Of a stretch of 64,000 nt of DNA, positions 22,641-33,556 are shown in pieces. Position 1 is the stretch's first letter; the number at the start of each line of letters is the position of its first letter. The notes beneath the pieces were generated by a model. The model did not search any database. It was not told the DNA's origin and saw only the letters and a list, made by a program, of their open reading frames with translations. A program made the position numbers and the translations under genes. This stretch comes from Micropterix aruncella (taxonomy: Eukaryota > Arthropoda > Insecta > Lepidoptera > Micropterigidae): the NCBI GenBank assembly GCA_944548615.1, contig OX155964.1, forward strand, positions 16,658,653-16,722,652, in the 5' to 3' direction.

Positions 22641-24072
22641 GTAGTTTGAAAGCCTAAAATGGAACTTCCGTCTACAATCCACGTTCCATCGATTTCTGCT
22701 AGGAAGCTAAGAAAGTCGAATAAATGGATGTCTGAAATCAAGACGAAAACCATTCTAGAAATGTGTATGTTCATATTTTTAATAATACATTAAGTAGTCA
22801 ATTTCAATAGTTTCGCGCTTAATAGTTGTACTCAATATAAAGTAATAAAAACAGACTGAGTAATTAAATTCAGAAATTAAATTAACAGTAACGCGCTGTA
22901 ATAATATACGAAGAAATGTTTCGAACATTCTCCCACAACAATGTTTCTATTTGATCCGGCGTGTCCCGCTGAAGTTCTTGTTGAAGTTAAAACTTGTTCC
23001 ACAATATGTATGTTCGAGTCAAGCCCCAAATGAATAGGCTGATTTATAATATAGCTTCAACATAAATATGTAATGTAGCTAGGTATACAGTAATTAAATC
23101 CTATATGCCATAATGCATGTAAGTAAGAAGGGGGAAGGGTCTTTTTGTTCAATTTTGCACTGGGGCATAATTTTTCTGTTACGCCACAGACCACAAGAAA
23201 TATTCGGATCGAAAACGACCATATCTATTGATCTTTTGTTTCATGATGTTAAAAATAAAAGCACTAATTTACAAAAGTTTCTAAGCGAATTGCTAGATAA
23301 GGAACCTGTTATAAGGAAATTGCTCATTGCCTTAGACATGCAAGCTTTAATATGATTTCGCGAACTTTCAGGCGCGATTACCCCCACAATGTAAGCTGGA
23401 AGTGTGTTTTATTTTAATGTAATTATATTGACCTGTTATTTCCTTAGCGTCGCGCTTAGCCACATTTTTTGTTTAGGCTCCTAATTAATAACAAATAATT
23501 AAAACGTGACAGTTATGCTAAATACGCTTTACAATTAACACCCTTATAACACCACTGCTGAAAGACAGTTTTACTGTGAGAGCACTGCGATCGAAAGTTT
23601 AGTGTCCGCCTTCTCGTGGGCGCATACGCACGTGGAATTGTGCCTGTTGCTTTATTAACGCCGGTTTTTTATTGACCAAACCCTACAAAAATGACCCCGC
23701 CTATTGCTTCGTGGGCTCGCCGATTTCAGATATTTGTCTCAGGTAGTATGTCGCCTTAATTCCCTCTATAACGACAGCTTGATGATTCTTTAGGTAATAA
23801 ATGATGATCGCAATCTTAGTAGATCTCAATGTATACCATGTATTATTTATATTATCCTTTTCGTAAACAAAAGATTTCCCAAAAGTTTATTAAATGACAT
23901 TTTTTCCCTAATAAATAGTGAAGGCATGCAATGCAGATGAAACCTCTTACTAAGGGAAAGTTTGAAGGATTTACGATCCTTCTGGACTGTCGACATAATG
24001 CGTAGTTGTAAAAGAAAAGGCGTAACCCAGACGTCAACACCAACAGTCGGTCGAGCACAGTCTTATAATGTG
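22641..24072. other. no recognisable gene
   Basis: AT-rich DNA. An 80-codon plus frame (23113-23355) is composed like ordinary protein (LLDKEPVIRKLLIALDMQ) but has no recognisable domain, no flanking splice signals that I trust and no repeat copy. It is left as unassigned rather than called a gene. Confidence 0.45.
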
Positions 24073-24771
24073 CCCTACACACGATGAGGTCCGGACGGAG
24101 AGACCTGGACTGAAGGTGCGGCCGGATTTGGCCGGGGGTGTGTTGGGGCGTCCGGCCCGGCCTGCGACCTCCACGGCCATCCGGCCAGTGTTGTCAAGCC
24201 GGGTAATTGTGGGAGCATACGGTAATTTCGTCGTCGGTACGGTATACGGTAATGACCTGTCGGTATACGGTAATTCGTTACCCTAGGGAGAGGTTATGTT
24301 GAAAGAATAAAACTGGAGTTGTTCCACTTTTACCGTATTTTATTTAATTCAGACATGACCATTACCTCTCACAGGCAGCGAGGAGAGGCCTTATAGACCA
24401 GCCATGCGTCTCACTTTGAATTATGCGCCTCCTCAATGGCGCGTGACTGCAGTGGTTAAGCTGGTTGCAGACATTTCAGGGCACCGCTATCTATAAAATT
24501 GAACCTGTGTCTCTTCTTTAAAATAAACGGCATTTCTCTGAATGTATGTTATTTTTTGTCGAAAAACGGTAATTTTTACTTCAGTAGTACGGTAGTTTTC
24601 AGGAGTCAGGTTGGCAACGCTGCATCCGGCCATCGAACGAAATTTAAATCGATGAGAGGCCGTCTACGGCCGCGCCTTCCGGCCTGGATTTCCTGCTACA
24701 CACGTCGGGTTTGGACTGACAGGTTTGACCGGACAGTCCGGGCCTCTCCGACCGCCTCATCGTGTGTAGGG
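24073..24771. mobile_element. TIR element, GC-rich arms, split by a hAT MITE
   Basis: CCCTACACACGATGAGG at the left end is matched by its exact complement at the right end (24755-24771). The arms continue with GGAGAG(A/G)CC(T/C)GGACTG on both sides. The arms are unusually GC-rich (GGCCGG-rich) for this region. No convincing target duplication was found. It was interrupted by a hAT MITE in one arm. Confidence 0.8.
24186..24622. mobile_element. hAT MITE (437 bp), 8-bp TSD CATCCGGC
   Basis: The ends are CAGTGTTGTCAA and the complement of CAGCGTTGCCAA. CATCCGGC flanks both sides (24178-24185 and 24623-24630), cut out of the GGCCATCCGGCCAT-like outer arm. The left part contains several TACGGTAAT-type short repeats. 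No coding capacity. It post-dates the outer element. Confidence 0.92.
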
Positions 24772-24848
24772 AGCATTAGGGAACTGGTCGAGCGACATGC
24801 GACTAGCCGCAAATATATTGCTTCACTAGTACCTAAACTACTTCTTAA

Positions 24849-25336
24849 CCCTTTAACGGGCATGAGACATAAGTGTCCTATGAATTCAAAAATCATTTTA
24901 TAAATTATCGAGTACGAATAATTTATAAATTATATTTTTCCATATTAATGAGACATGAGAATCTTAATATTAACACAAAAAAATATTGTTTAAAAATATA
25001 CCGTATTTCTTTGTGAAAATATCGCCAACGATGCGACCAACGAACTTTGGTGATTTTAAGTAAATATATAAAATATTCTTAGCGACTTTTCCATTTTTTT
25101 AAAGTACTACTTTGTTTAGTACGTATGATTTATAAGTTAAATAATAAAATAAACCATTTTGGAAAATAGTTGTACCTTTGTTTCTTTATAAACCACAGGG
25201 ACACTTAAGTATGTCCCATCAATTTATACAGAATCTATTGAATTAATTTTCACAAAATTTGACATACATGTTATGTATTTACATCGCCCTCTAACAGTTT
25301 TATGTATCAAAATTTTCCATTCCAGTCCTCAAAGGG
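24849..25336. mobile_element. piggyBac-like MITE (488 bp) between TTAA sites
   Basis: TTAA at 24845-24848 and 25337-25340 flanks ends starting CCCTTTAACGGGCATG and, from the other side, CCCTTTGAGGACTGGAATGG. TTAA targets with CCCTTT termini are the mark of piggyBac-type elements. The interior repeats a GACA(T/C)…GTGTCC theme (GACATAAGTGTCC, GGGACACTTAAGTATGTCCC). No transposase frame. Confidence 0.8.
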
Positions 25337-25340
25337 TTAA

Positions 25341-26018
25341 GGCCCAAGCTACTTGAAAACCAACTTTTCCTCTTTTTGTGGTATCGTTATCTATATAAAA
25401 TCGGAGAAGGGGATCTGTTCATTGTGGTAATATTTTCATTTTTACCGCATAACATGTTGTTCCATTAAGTTAAGGTTAGCTGTAAGATATTGCTTTTAGG
25501 CAAATAAACTATCCTTTTTGATTAATCAAATAAAGCGATTTATGGTACACTGAGAAAAAATATTTAACAAGTAGTATTGGTGAAACGAGAATTGCTAGAC
25601 TAATTGAGTTGCACACGTAAATCGATATAATTCGCCGTGTATACATAAGAAAGCCAAATGTCGTCAATTTTTCAATTAGATGTAACACCACTGCACTAGA
25701 TCCCACTACTTTGTAATGTGGAAACGCCAGTATTAATGAAAGTATTGTTAGAGCGAAATGTCTAGACAACACTGTTGTATCATATGTGCTTCCCATACGT
25801 CGAAATGCAAAGGATGGTCCAGACAGTAAATACACGGACTACATTTCAGCAACGGACTGCGATTACGGACTACAATTCTAGCAAAACAACTGACTGCTTT
25901 TGGCGTTTTGGCTCCAGACATTGCTTATATGGCCACGACGTCTGACATGTCGGCAATAGTGTTCATCATTAGGCTTCATACATTATCAAACATGGCGTAG
26001 CGTCTTTACGAAATTGTA
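25341..26018. other. no recognisable gene
   Basis: Contains a 108-codon minus frame (25509-25835), hydrophobic at its end, with no domain that I recognise. Otherwise unique DNA. Confidence 0.45.
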
Positions 26019-26027
26019 TCCTTGTTT

Positions 26028-26697
26028 GGGAGCTAATAGGTCCTTGCTGAGTTGGCCACGAAGACCCATTCCGTTCAGGGTTGGTCACACTTACGGGTCA
26101 AGACCCATCCGGCGGCCTCCACGCATGAAGTGCGAGCCCGGGTAGGACTCTGTCATCAGGGCTAGTTTCCCTTAGGAGTCAACCTTCTGGCGCTCCTGGA
26201 CGGTCGGCGCACCGTGCGGCTAAGCCAATCGATTGTGCAATCTGACTAACAGTCGGGGGAGTCTGGAAGCAGTCCTGTTTCCTATAAAGCGGGGGTGGTT
26301 GCGGACCTTATGGCGACTGCTCTTGAAACGACCATCGGCTACCCGATCCTGGGTGAACAGCCGGGCAAAGGATGCCATGGTCCGCTGTAGATTTGGTTTA
26401 CACCGTTTGACCGCTTCGTAAGGGAGAGGACCGCGCAAACGACCTCGAACTCGTAACCAATCGAGAGACCAGAGTGACCTGATCTCAATTGGTAGTAAGG
26501 GCGTGAGTGTCAGCCCGCTGGGTAACATACCTGGATATCTCGCGGATAAGGCGTTGGCCTCTTACGGGAATGTAGCAGCTTGACGGTAGACTGTTTTGTC
26601 CAAGTCTTCTGCGCTTATTCACGGAAGATAGAAGGAACAATCGTTAAAACTTCCTGAGGTGACGGGTTCGTCCGTTGTAGTCGACAACTCTATTTTG
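26028..26697 (-). mobile_element. family A copy (670 bp), complete, reversed
   Basis: TCCTTGTTT flanks it (26019-26027 and 26698-26706), with further imperfect match to the left (TTGT…). It begins GGGAGCTAATAGGTCC and ends GTTGTAGTCGACAACTC. Its minus-strand 102-codon frame (26220-26528) aligns with the 19.9-kb copy's frame over its length. Confidence 0.88.
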
Positions 26698-26706
26698 TCC
26701 TTGTTT

Positions 26707-27164
26707 CGCTATCATTACCGTTAGGCCGATTGTTATTTAAGGAGCCCACGAACATATATTTCTCGGTGTAGAAAAGCGAAATAATCGCTCAATATTCGTC
26801 AATTTAGCAAAAACGTGGAAAATCGTCGTTGTTAGTATGATTTTCCTCAAAATAAAATACGCTTGAGAACTACAATTTAGGAATTGGCGTTCCATGTGTA
26901 AGTACATACTATAAATAGCTCGAGCGGAAAATAAGGCATGGAATTATTCCATAATTCAAGGTCGTAATTATATGAGTAGATGCAGTTTGGGATTTTAATA
27001 TACCTAAGATTTTAATGAAATAATAAATGGCTTGTCACTCAAAGGGAGATTTCTTGCTGTAAGCAAAATTTGTCTGCAGTATGTACTTTGAACTACAGTC
27101 ACCTACTGATTATATTTACTAAGCTAGGTATATAATGACTCTGTACAGTAGGGCCACTAAGACG
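26707..27164. other. no recognisable gene
   Basis: Unique AT-rich DNA with nothing identified. Confidence 0.5.
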
Positions 27165-27248
27165 CATCTCGTTCTAGGGGTCTGCTTAGCCCACGGTTCA
27201 GCTCCTATTTAGTAGCCTCCTCGAATGAAGGTCTACCCCGGTAAGAAT
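27165..27248 (-). mobile_element. family B terminal fragment cut off by (TA)n
   Basis: CACGGTTCAGCTCCTATT, TAGCCTCCTCGAA and GGTCTACCCCGGTAAGAA match the start of the B copies at 39.99 kb, 40.63 kb and 53.58 kb. The copy ends abruptly where the (TA)n array starts. Confidence 0.75.
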
Positions 27249-28310
<1,062 letters not shown>

Positions 28311-29090
28311 AGTCCTAAGATAATTTATCACCATGAATTTCAATACCTTTTATTATTAAAATACGGAACCATCGTAAATATTACTAAAAATCAAGCACTT
28401 ACCGTATTTCCACGACTCTAAATACGCGACTTAAAAGGTCGGAAGAGTTAATATTCACCACTTTGCACAGAGAAACTCGCAAATGCGACCTTTATTTCAT
28501 AATGTTGGTTTGGAATTATTTATTCGCGTAATTCGTGAGTTGGAAAACTTGTGGAGAAAGTTTTCACGAAATTCGGGAAACGCGCCGAAAAGTACTCGAC
28601 GTTAGCCGGGCTCGCGAGACTGATTCCGTCTGATTCCGGGGCTGAGATGAGGCATCGCCGCCCAGCGAACACAGCCTCCGGAATGAAATAGCGTTGCTAA
28701 CCCATGTGGCTTTATAGATAATTTGTGAAACTGTGTAAAACCATCATAAGCGCCAAAAATAACAATTCGAGAAATTAGGTTTTGTTTGAAATTGCACTCT
28801 ACATTATCTATTGCAACAAAATTAGCAATTTTATTTAAATAGTAGCTGTGTCCCTCGGTTTCACCCGCCGCCGTTTAAATCAAAATAAATCGGTTAATCG
28901 GCTCAAAATGGATATTATTGGCTGTCGGTTTAATAGCGCTAATCTCTAGAACCTAACTTCGATACTGTTTCACTGTTCGTTAGAGCGTATTTCAAGGACG
29001 GGTTTTGTGTAATATAATCTTTTGATAGAAATTTAACGATTTTTGATTTTTCGACTTATGAGATAGTTTGATACTAGATATTATAAAATC
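28311..29090. other. mostly unassigned; RTE-like tail fragment near 28850
   Basis: No gene. TGTGTCCCTCGGTTTCACCC and AATAAATCGGTTAATCGG at 28848-28905 resemble the conserved tail of insect RTE-type LINEs. The rest is unique. A GC-richer patch (28560-28690) has no frame. Confidence 0.4.
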
Positions 29091-29215
29091 GAAGACTATC
29101 GCGGTTGTTTGACATTACAAATAGGACGGAAAACGAATTTACCGTGTGAAATTTTTAGCACTCGACGTTTCGGTGACGTTGCAGCCGCCGTTGTCCTATA
29201 TACTAGATAGACGGA
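29091..29215. repeat. repeat G, copy 1
   Basis: ATCGCGGTTGTTTGACATTA, then GTGTGAAATTTTTAGCACTC and CGACGTTTCGGTGACGTTGC define a dispersed repeat. It is also seen at 30500-30590, 31945-32050 (reversed) and 33268-33556 (as an inverted pair). The core is one that I recognise as widespread in Lepidoptera. Non-coding. Confidence 0.75.
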
Positions 29216-29232
29216 TAGACCTTATACTAGAT

Positions 29233-29657
29233 CATGGGTCTTCAACCCGCGGCCCGCGGTGGCGTTCTTGGCGGCCCGCTCGCGCCCGCGTCCGCTCACA
29301 GTTTTACTACTACGGCGGGTTGCGACGGACACACTCGTTTCGTTCGCTCGCTCTGTGCGTTAATGAGAGTTGAATAGAAAACACGTTGCAACCTTGAGAC
29401 CAGTTCGAGAATTGCAACGACCACTATAGGGGCAGATATTAATAAAATAGTTAGGACTAAACAATGTAAAACATATCATTGATTAAATTTTATTAAAATA
29501 TTTTTTTTGTTGGTAAAATTGTATAATAAATAACTTCAACGATTATTGTTCTTCAATTACTTAAGTTTATATTGAAATATTTTGTTTGTGTCGCGGCCCG
29601 CCGAACCAAAATCAAAGTATTGTCGGCCCTTGACCTAAAAAAGGTTGAGGACCCCTG
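29233..29657. mobile_element. hAT MITE (425 bp), 8-bp TSD TACTAGAT
   Basis: TACTAGAT at 29225-29232 and 29658-29665 flanks ends reading CATGGGTCTTCAACC and, from the right, CAGGGGTCCTCAACC, with GCGGCCCGC-type blocks near both ends. This TIR class (CAGGGGTC…CAACC…GCGGCCCGC) is typical of Charlie-like hAT elements. The left terminal CAG is mutated to CAT. No transposase. Confidence 0.92.
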
Positions 29658-29785
29658 TACTAGATAAACGAATATCTGAAATAAAATGATTTTTTTCAAG
29701 GTACCTACTTCATCTAGTTGTTCCCTTATGAATTAAAATCTCATCTCCAAATACTAAATCAGATACGATTATTTAGACAGGTACT

Positions 29786-30439
29786 TTAGAGTTGTCATCT
29801 GCTGCGGGCGAACCCGCCACCCCAGGAAGGCATAACGATATTAGATCATTCTATCAACCGTAAGGTGAACGCAGAGGCTTAGGGACGACATAGTCCACCA
29901 TCTAACACGCCAGCATGCCCCTAAGAGTCCAACGCCTTACCGCGAGACACTAAGAGGTGAACACAGAGTGCCGACCTAACGCACTTATCAACAGATTTAG
30001 CCGGATTTCTCTTTCCTCCAGTCTGGTCGCAGGTTCAAAGTCGCTTGTCGCGAAATGATGTAACACTCCAGTCTGGTCGCAGGTTCAGTTCGAATTTATC
30101 GCGAACCATGGCGTTCTTGGCCCATATTTCACACCTATAAGATCATTTTCAGACCGTAGTGAACAGTCGATTGGCTAAACGCCGCGCGCTGCGCAAACCG
30201 CCCAGCAGCGCCCGAGGTATTCCCCCTGAGGATAGCGACACCGCGGCACCGGATCGAGACATCGGATCGGACATCCCCGTGAGGACCACGTCCACAACAC
30301 AGCCGTGACAGGCGAGACAGGGTCCTCCTGTCCAGGTTCGCTCCTCATTCGAGAAGGCTACCAGTTGTACCGTGAGTTGAGTCGACCCAATGTAACGAGC
30401 AGGTCATATGGCCCAAACTGAACGGAACCGTTAGCTATC
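29786..30439 (+). mobile_element. family A, diverged copy (654 bp)
   Basis: It is flanked by ATTTAGACAGGTACT (29771-29785) and ATTTAGATAGGTACT (30440-30454), a 15-bp target duplication with one difference. It opens with GCGGGCGAACCCGCCACC and ends near GAACGGAACCGTTAGC. It is clearly more degraded than the 14-26-kb copies. CTCCAGTCTGGTCGCAGGTT occurs twice (about 30018 and 30067), a short internal duplication. Confidence 0.85.
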
Positions 30440-30454
30440 ATTTAGATAGGTACT

Positions 30455-31038
30455 AATAGTAATTTGTAATAATGATAGAAAACAATTATAATTATAAACA
30501 TGACAAAAACGGATTGACCGTGTGAAGTTTGTAATATTCATATTCGGTGATGTTGCAACCGCCTTTGTCTAGGGTAGATGGACGGTAGGAGCACAGAGTA
30601 ATACACGGGTCAGCTTGATTTAAACACGCGGAAACGCTCGCACTAATTTATTTACGTGTCGATATGTGTGCGCTCTCGTTCGTACAGGCGGCCTATCGGC
30701 GCTCAAAAACCTATACGCCGTCTATGCACCGCATGCCAGGTCGTATGGGTGTAGGCAGAATTTGATTTTTGGGGGAGAGGGGTAGTAGTCCGGTTAGGGA
30801 TCTATTTATTAAATAGGTCTCAAGATATGTAGTTCGGATTTGCATTAGCTGTATTGTTTAAATTACCTTTTCCTTCAAATTATACATGTTCATTCTAGAC
30901 TAGAAAAAAACTACTCGAAGTTAAAATCTCAACCCACTTTTTTCCGTCAATTTGTTATTAATATTTGAAATGCCTATATATTTTAACATTACGCATGATA
31001 CGCCCCAAAATAAGAGAAGTGCGAATGGATAGACAGCA
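30455..31038. other. repeat G remnant then unassigned DNA
   Basis: GGATTGACCGTGTGAAGTTTG and CGGTGATGTTGCAACCGCC (30510-30570) are a diverged repeat G copy. The rest has no gene that I can identify. Confidence 0.5.
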
Positions 31039-31130
31039 AGTGTTGGGCAAAATTTAGTCGACTAACGATTGATTACGATAATCGTGATTAAAAACTAACG
31101 ATTGTATCGATTAATTGTCAATCAATACTA

Positions 31131-31394
31131 AGGGGCTCTCTAGACGATCAAGCATTTTTTTATGAAAATATTTTTTTTAAATATTTACCAAAAATGCCTA
31201 ATTTTGTAGTTTATACCAGGGAGTCACGTTAATTAGACGTAATTGATTGATGACTGACGTTGCTCCCTGGTACAAAACTACAAAATTAGTCATTTTTAGT
31301 ACCTAAATATTTTAAAAATATATTTGCAATTTCCTGCGGTTTACGATACCCTCCCATGCTTGACAAGCATACTTGATCGTCTAGAGAGCCCTTT
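31131..31394. mobile_element. palindromic MITE (264 bp) with TA flanks
   Basis: AGGGGCTCTCTAGACGATCA at the left is matched by the right end (GATCGTCTAGAGAGCCCTTT). The inverted match continues through CTAATTTTGTAGTTT / AAAACTACAAAATTAG to CAGGGAG near the centre. TA occurs on both sides (31129-31130, 31395-31396), as expected for Tc1/mariner-type MITEs. Two bases are weak evidence alone. Confidence 0.75.
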
Positions 31395-31451
31395 TAGATT
31401 GGTTAATCGTCAATCATAATAATGACTGAGCTTCTACTTTTGCAAGTTTTT

Positions 31452-31660
31452 CGTCGGTCGGTAGGTGGGACATTATGCCCTGTCGGTTGGTAAGTCGCTT
31501 GGTCGTTCGGTCGGTCGGTCGACCGGTCGCTCGGTCGGACGGTCGGTTGGTCGGCCTGTCGGTCGGTTGGTCGGCCGGTCGCCCACTCGGTCGGTCGGTC
31601 ATTCGGCCGGTCGGCCGGCGGGTCGGCCGGTCGGTTGACCAACAGGCCGGCCCACCGGCC
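31452..31660. repeat. degenerate (GGTC)n / (CGGT)n microsatellite
   Basis: About 200 bases of imperfect tetranucleotide repeat, strongly GC-rich in an AT-rich region. It keeps frames of PTDRPTDRP-like and VGRSVGR-like peptides open on both strands. These follow from the 4-base period and are not evidence of protein coding. Confidence 0.92.
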
Positions 31661-31944
31661 GGCGAAACCGGTGGGAATCTAAGTACATTAGATATAACAG
31701 AAATAATTATCGGGTGACAACTAGAGAACAAGTTACTCATGTTTGACGGTTGACGATTGACGATTAACGATTAATTGATTTAGTCATGATTACTTCAATA
31801 GCGGTTAACTTTAGTGATGACTAAATTAGTAGTGATTAAATCGATCATGATTGATTAGCTGAATTCGAAATCGAAATCGAATTAGTCGATTTTTTATCGA
31901 TTGACCCAACACTGATTTTTATTATTACATTGTATTATTTATTG

Positions 31945-32050
31945 TATGGTAGGGTCTACCGTGAACAACGGCGGTTACAACATCGCCGAAGCGTCGGTTG
32001 CCACTAAATGCATGAGGTAAATCCGTTTTTGAAATATGACCGATTTAATT
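31945..32050 (-). repeat. repeat G, reversed copy
   Basis: CAACGGCGGTTACAACATCG and CCGAAGCGTCGGTTGCCAC are the complement-side version of the repeat G core. Flanks are unassigned. Confidence 0.65.
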
Positions 32051-32520
32051 AGGTAGGCTTTATTTGTATCCAGTACCTTACATATGGCAACGCCACGCCG
32101 TATTTCATATTGTTGGGCGTTGGGAGAGCGACGTAGTTGTGCCATCTTTGCGTACGGTTTCAGCATTTCAGCGCTCCAGCAGCCGATCCCTGAGGGCATC
32201 CCGGTATGTAAATAAACATTTGAAGTATATCAACTTACCGTTCCAAATGACGCGCGACACTTCCGTTTCGGCCACGTGGGATACTTAACAGCGACATCCG
32301 GCCCCTATTCATTTGGACTTCCGGCACCTATACAAAATATTTACTCTCATATTGCGACTCGCCTCACAGTGGGTCGAAACTATAATTTGAGGCACTTAGG
32401 ATCTAACCTTCTTTTGTACACGACTGTCCAGAAAAAGTGTGTTACGTGTTTAGGATTCATGTATGTATATTTTCCGTTTCTTTATTCGACCATAATTTCT
32501 AAACTGATACCTTTTACCAA
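32051..32520. other. no recognisable gene
   Basis: Unique-looking DNA with short frames and no domain. Confidence 0.45.
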
Positions 32521-32796
32521 AATGTGCTCCTTGAAGATTATGACATAATTTTGCTCACAGAAACATGGCTCCATAGTGGAATTTTCAACGGTGAGATTTT
32601 CAATAATTTCTATCATGTCTATATGAGGTATCGGGACTACTTATCAATGAAAGAGAACCGAGGGGGTAGAACCCTTATAGCTGTCAAAGCCAATATCACA
32701 TTAATGTGCAAATATAATTGGCAAACACCAGCGGAAGACCTCTGGGTAACTTATAAATACTTCATAAATCAAACCTTAACCGATACAATAAGCTGA
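32521..32796 (+). pseudogene. LINE endonuclease fragment
   Basis: The 90-codon frame MLLEDYDIILLTETWLHSGI…RGGRTLIAVKAN is part of the exonuclease/endonuclease/phosphatase domain at the N terminus of Jockey/CR1-type ORF2. The Glu in LTETWL is the expected metal-binding residue. The usual GGGV(A/L)I block reads GGRTLIAV. The frame ends after KYFINQTLTDTIS, where RT should follow, so the bulk of the element is deleted. Confidence 0.85.
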
Positions 32797-33131
32797 CTAT
32801 TCGTTTAGCTATTTTTATAGATTATTATTATTATTATTAAATTTTATATACGCTATTATTGATATCATATACGCTCACACTCCACACCCGCACGCTCAAC
32901 ACACTCTTACAAACACACAAACACACATCCTAAATACTAGACTCTTATGTAGTTACTAAAATTGAAGGCACTTTAGTTTTATTGAGTAGTTTTTTAAACG
33001 TAATTTATGTAATTTTATTGAAATCCGTAACCGGTTCTAATTGTTGTAAATCTGAATATCTATTTTTTATTTTATTACTCTGTAATACTGTGTGATTTCT
33101 CAAGAAAAAATTGAATTGAATTGAATTGAAA
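32797..33131 (+). mobile_element. 3' UTR and (TTGAA)n tail of the LINE
   Basis: A C/A-rich non-coding stretch (CACACTCCACACCCGCACG…) and an AT-rich segment end in four TTGAA repeats at 33111-33131. Pentanucleotide tails of this kind end many Jockey/CR1-like LINEs in insects. With the endonuclease fragment directly before it, this is best read as one internally deleted copy. Confidence 0.65.
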
Positions 33132-33267
33132 ACGCTTGAACCGATTTAGAAGTGTGTGGTACTGTTAGAATCTTTAGGTCATACCTAGTGTCATAGGTTA
33201 CTGTCAAGTAAATAGTTGTCTAAATGTCCAAATCCCCAAATGTTAAAAAATAAACAAAAATACATCG

Positions 33268-33556
33268 TATAAAATCGAAGACTATCGCGGTTGTTTGACA
33301 TTATAAATAAGATAGAAACGAATTTATCGCGTGAAATTTGTAGCACCCGACGTTTCGGTGACGTTGCAGCCACCGTTGTTCGCTGCCGCCACTGCGTAGG
33401 TTATAACGGTGGTAGGGGGGCAGGCTCGGAGGTATGCGGCCTACCCGCGGAACAACGGATTGACAGCTCTTTCAGTCTACCCTGGACAACGGCGGCTGCA
33501 ACGTCACCGAAACGTCGGGTGCTACAAATTTCACGCGGTAAATTCGTTTCTCTCCT
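33268..33556. repeat. repeat G as an inverted pair
   Basis: The left arm (33305-33383: GTGAAATTTGTAGCACCCG, ACGTTTCGGTGACGTTGC) and right arm (33475-33553) are near-exact complements, separated by ~90 GC-rich bases. Either two copies inserted head-to-head or this is the intact foldback form of repeat G. Confidence 0.82.

Larger units (their letters stand above)
31039..31914. mobile_element. TIR element, possibly hAT-like, with nested insert
   Basis: The left end AAGTGTTGGGCAA and the right end (reversed CAGTGTTGGGTCAA) are inverted repeats, followed on both sides by TAGTCGA-rich sequence. The interior is full of GATTAACGATT/TAATTGAT-type short repeats. No matching 8-bp duplication was found, so hAT membership is tentative. 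It hosts a palindromic MITE and a GGTC-type microsatellite. Confidence 0.6.

Noticed and set aside
31403..31740. PTDRP- and VGRS-repeat proteins on both strands
   Set aside because: A tetranucleotide repeat without stop codons opens several frames at once. No start context, homology or flanking coding sequence.
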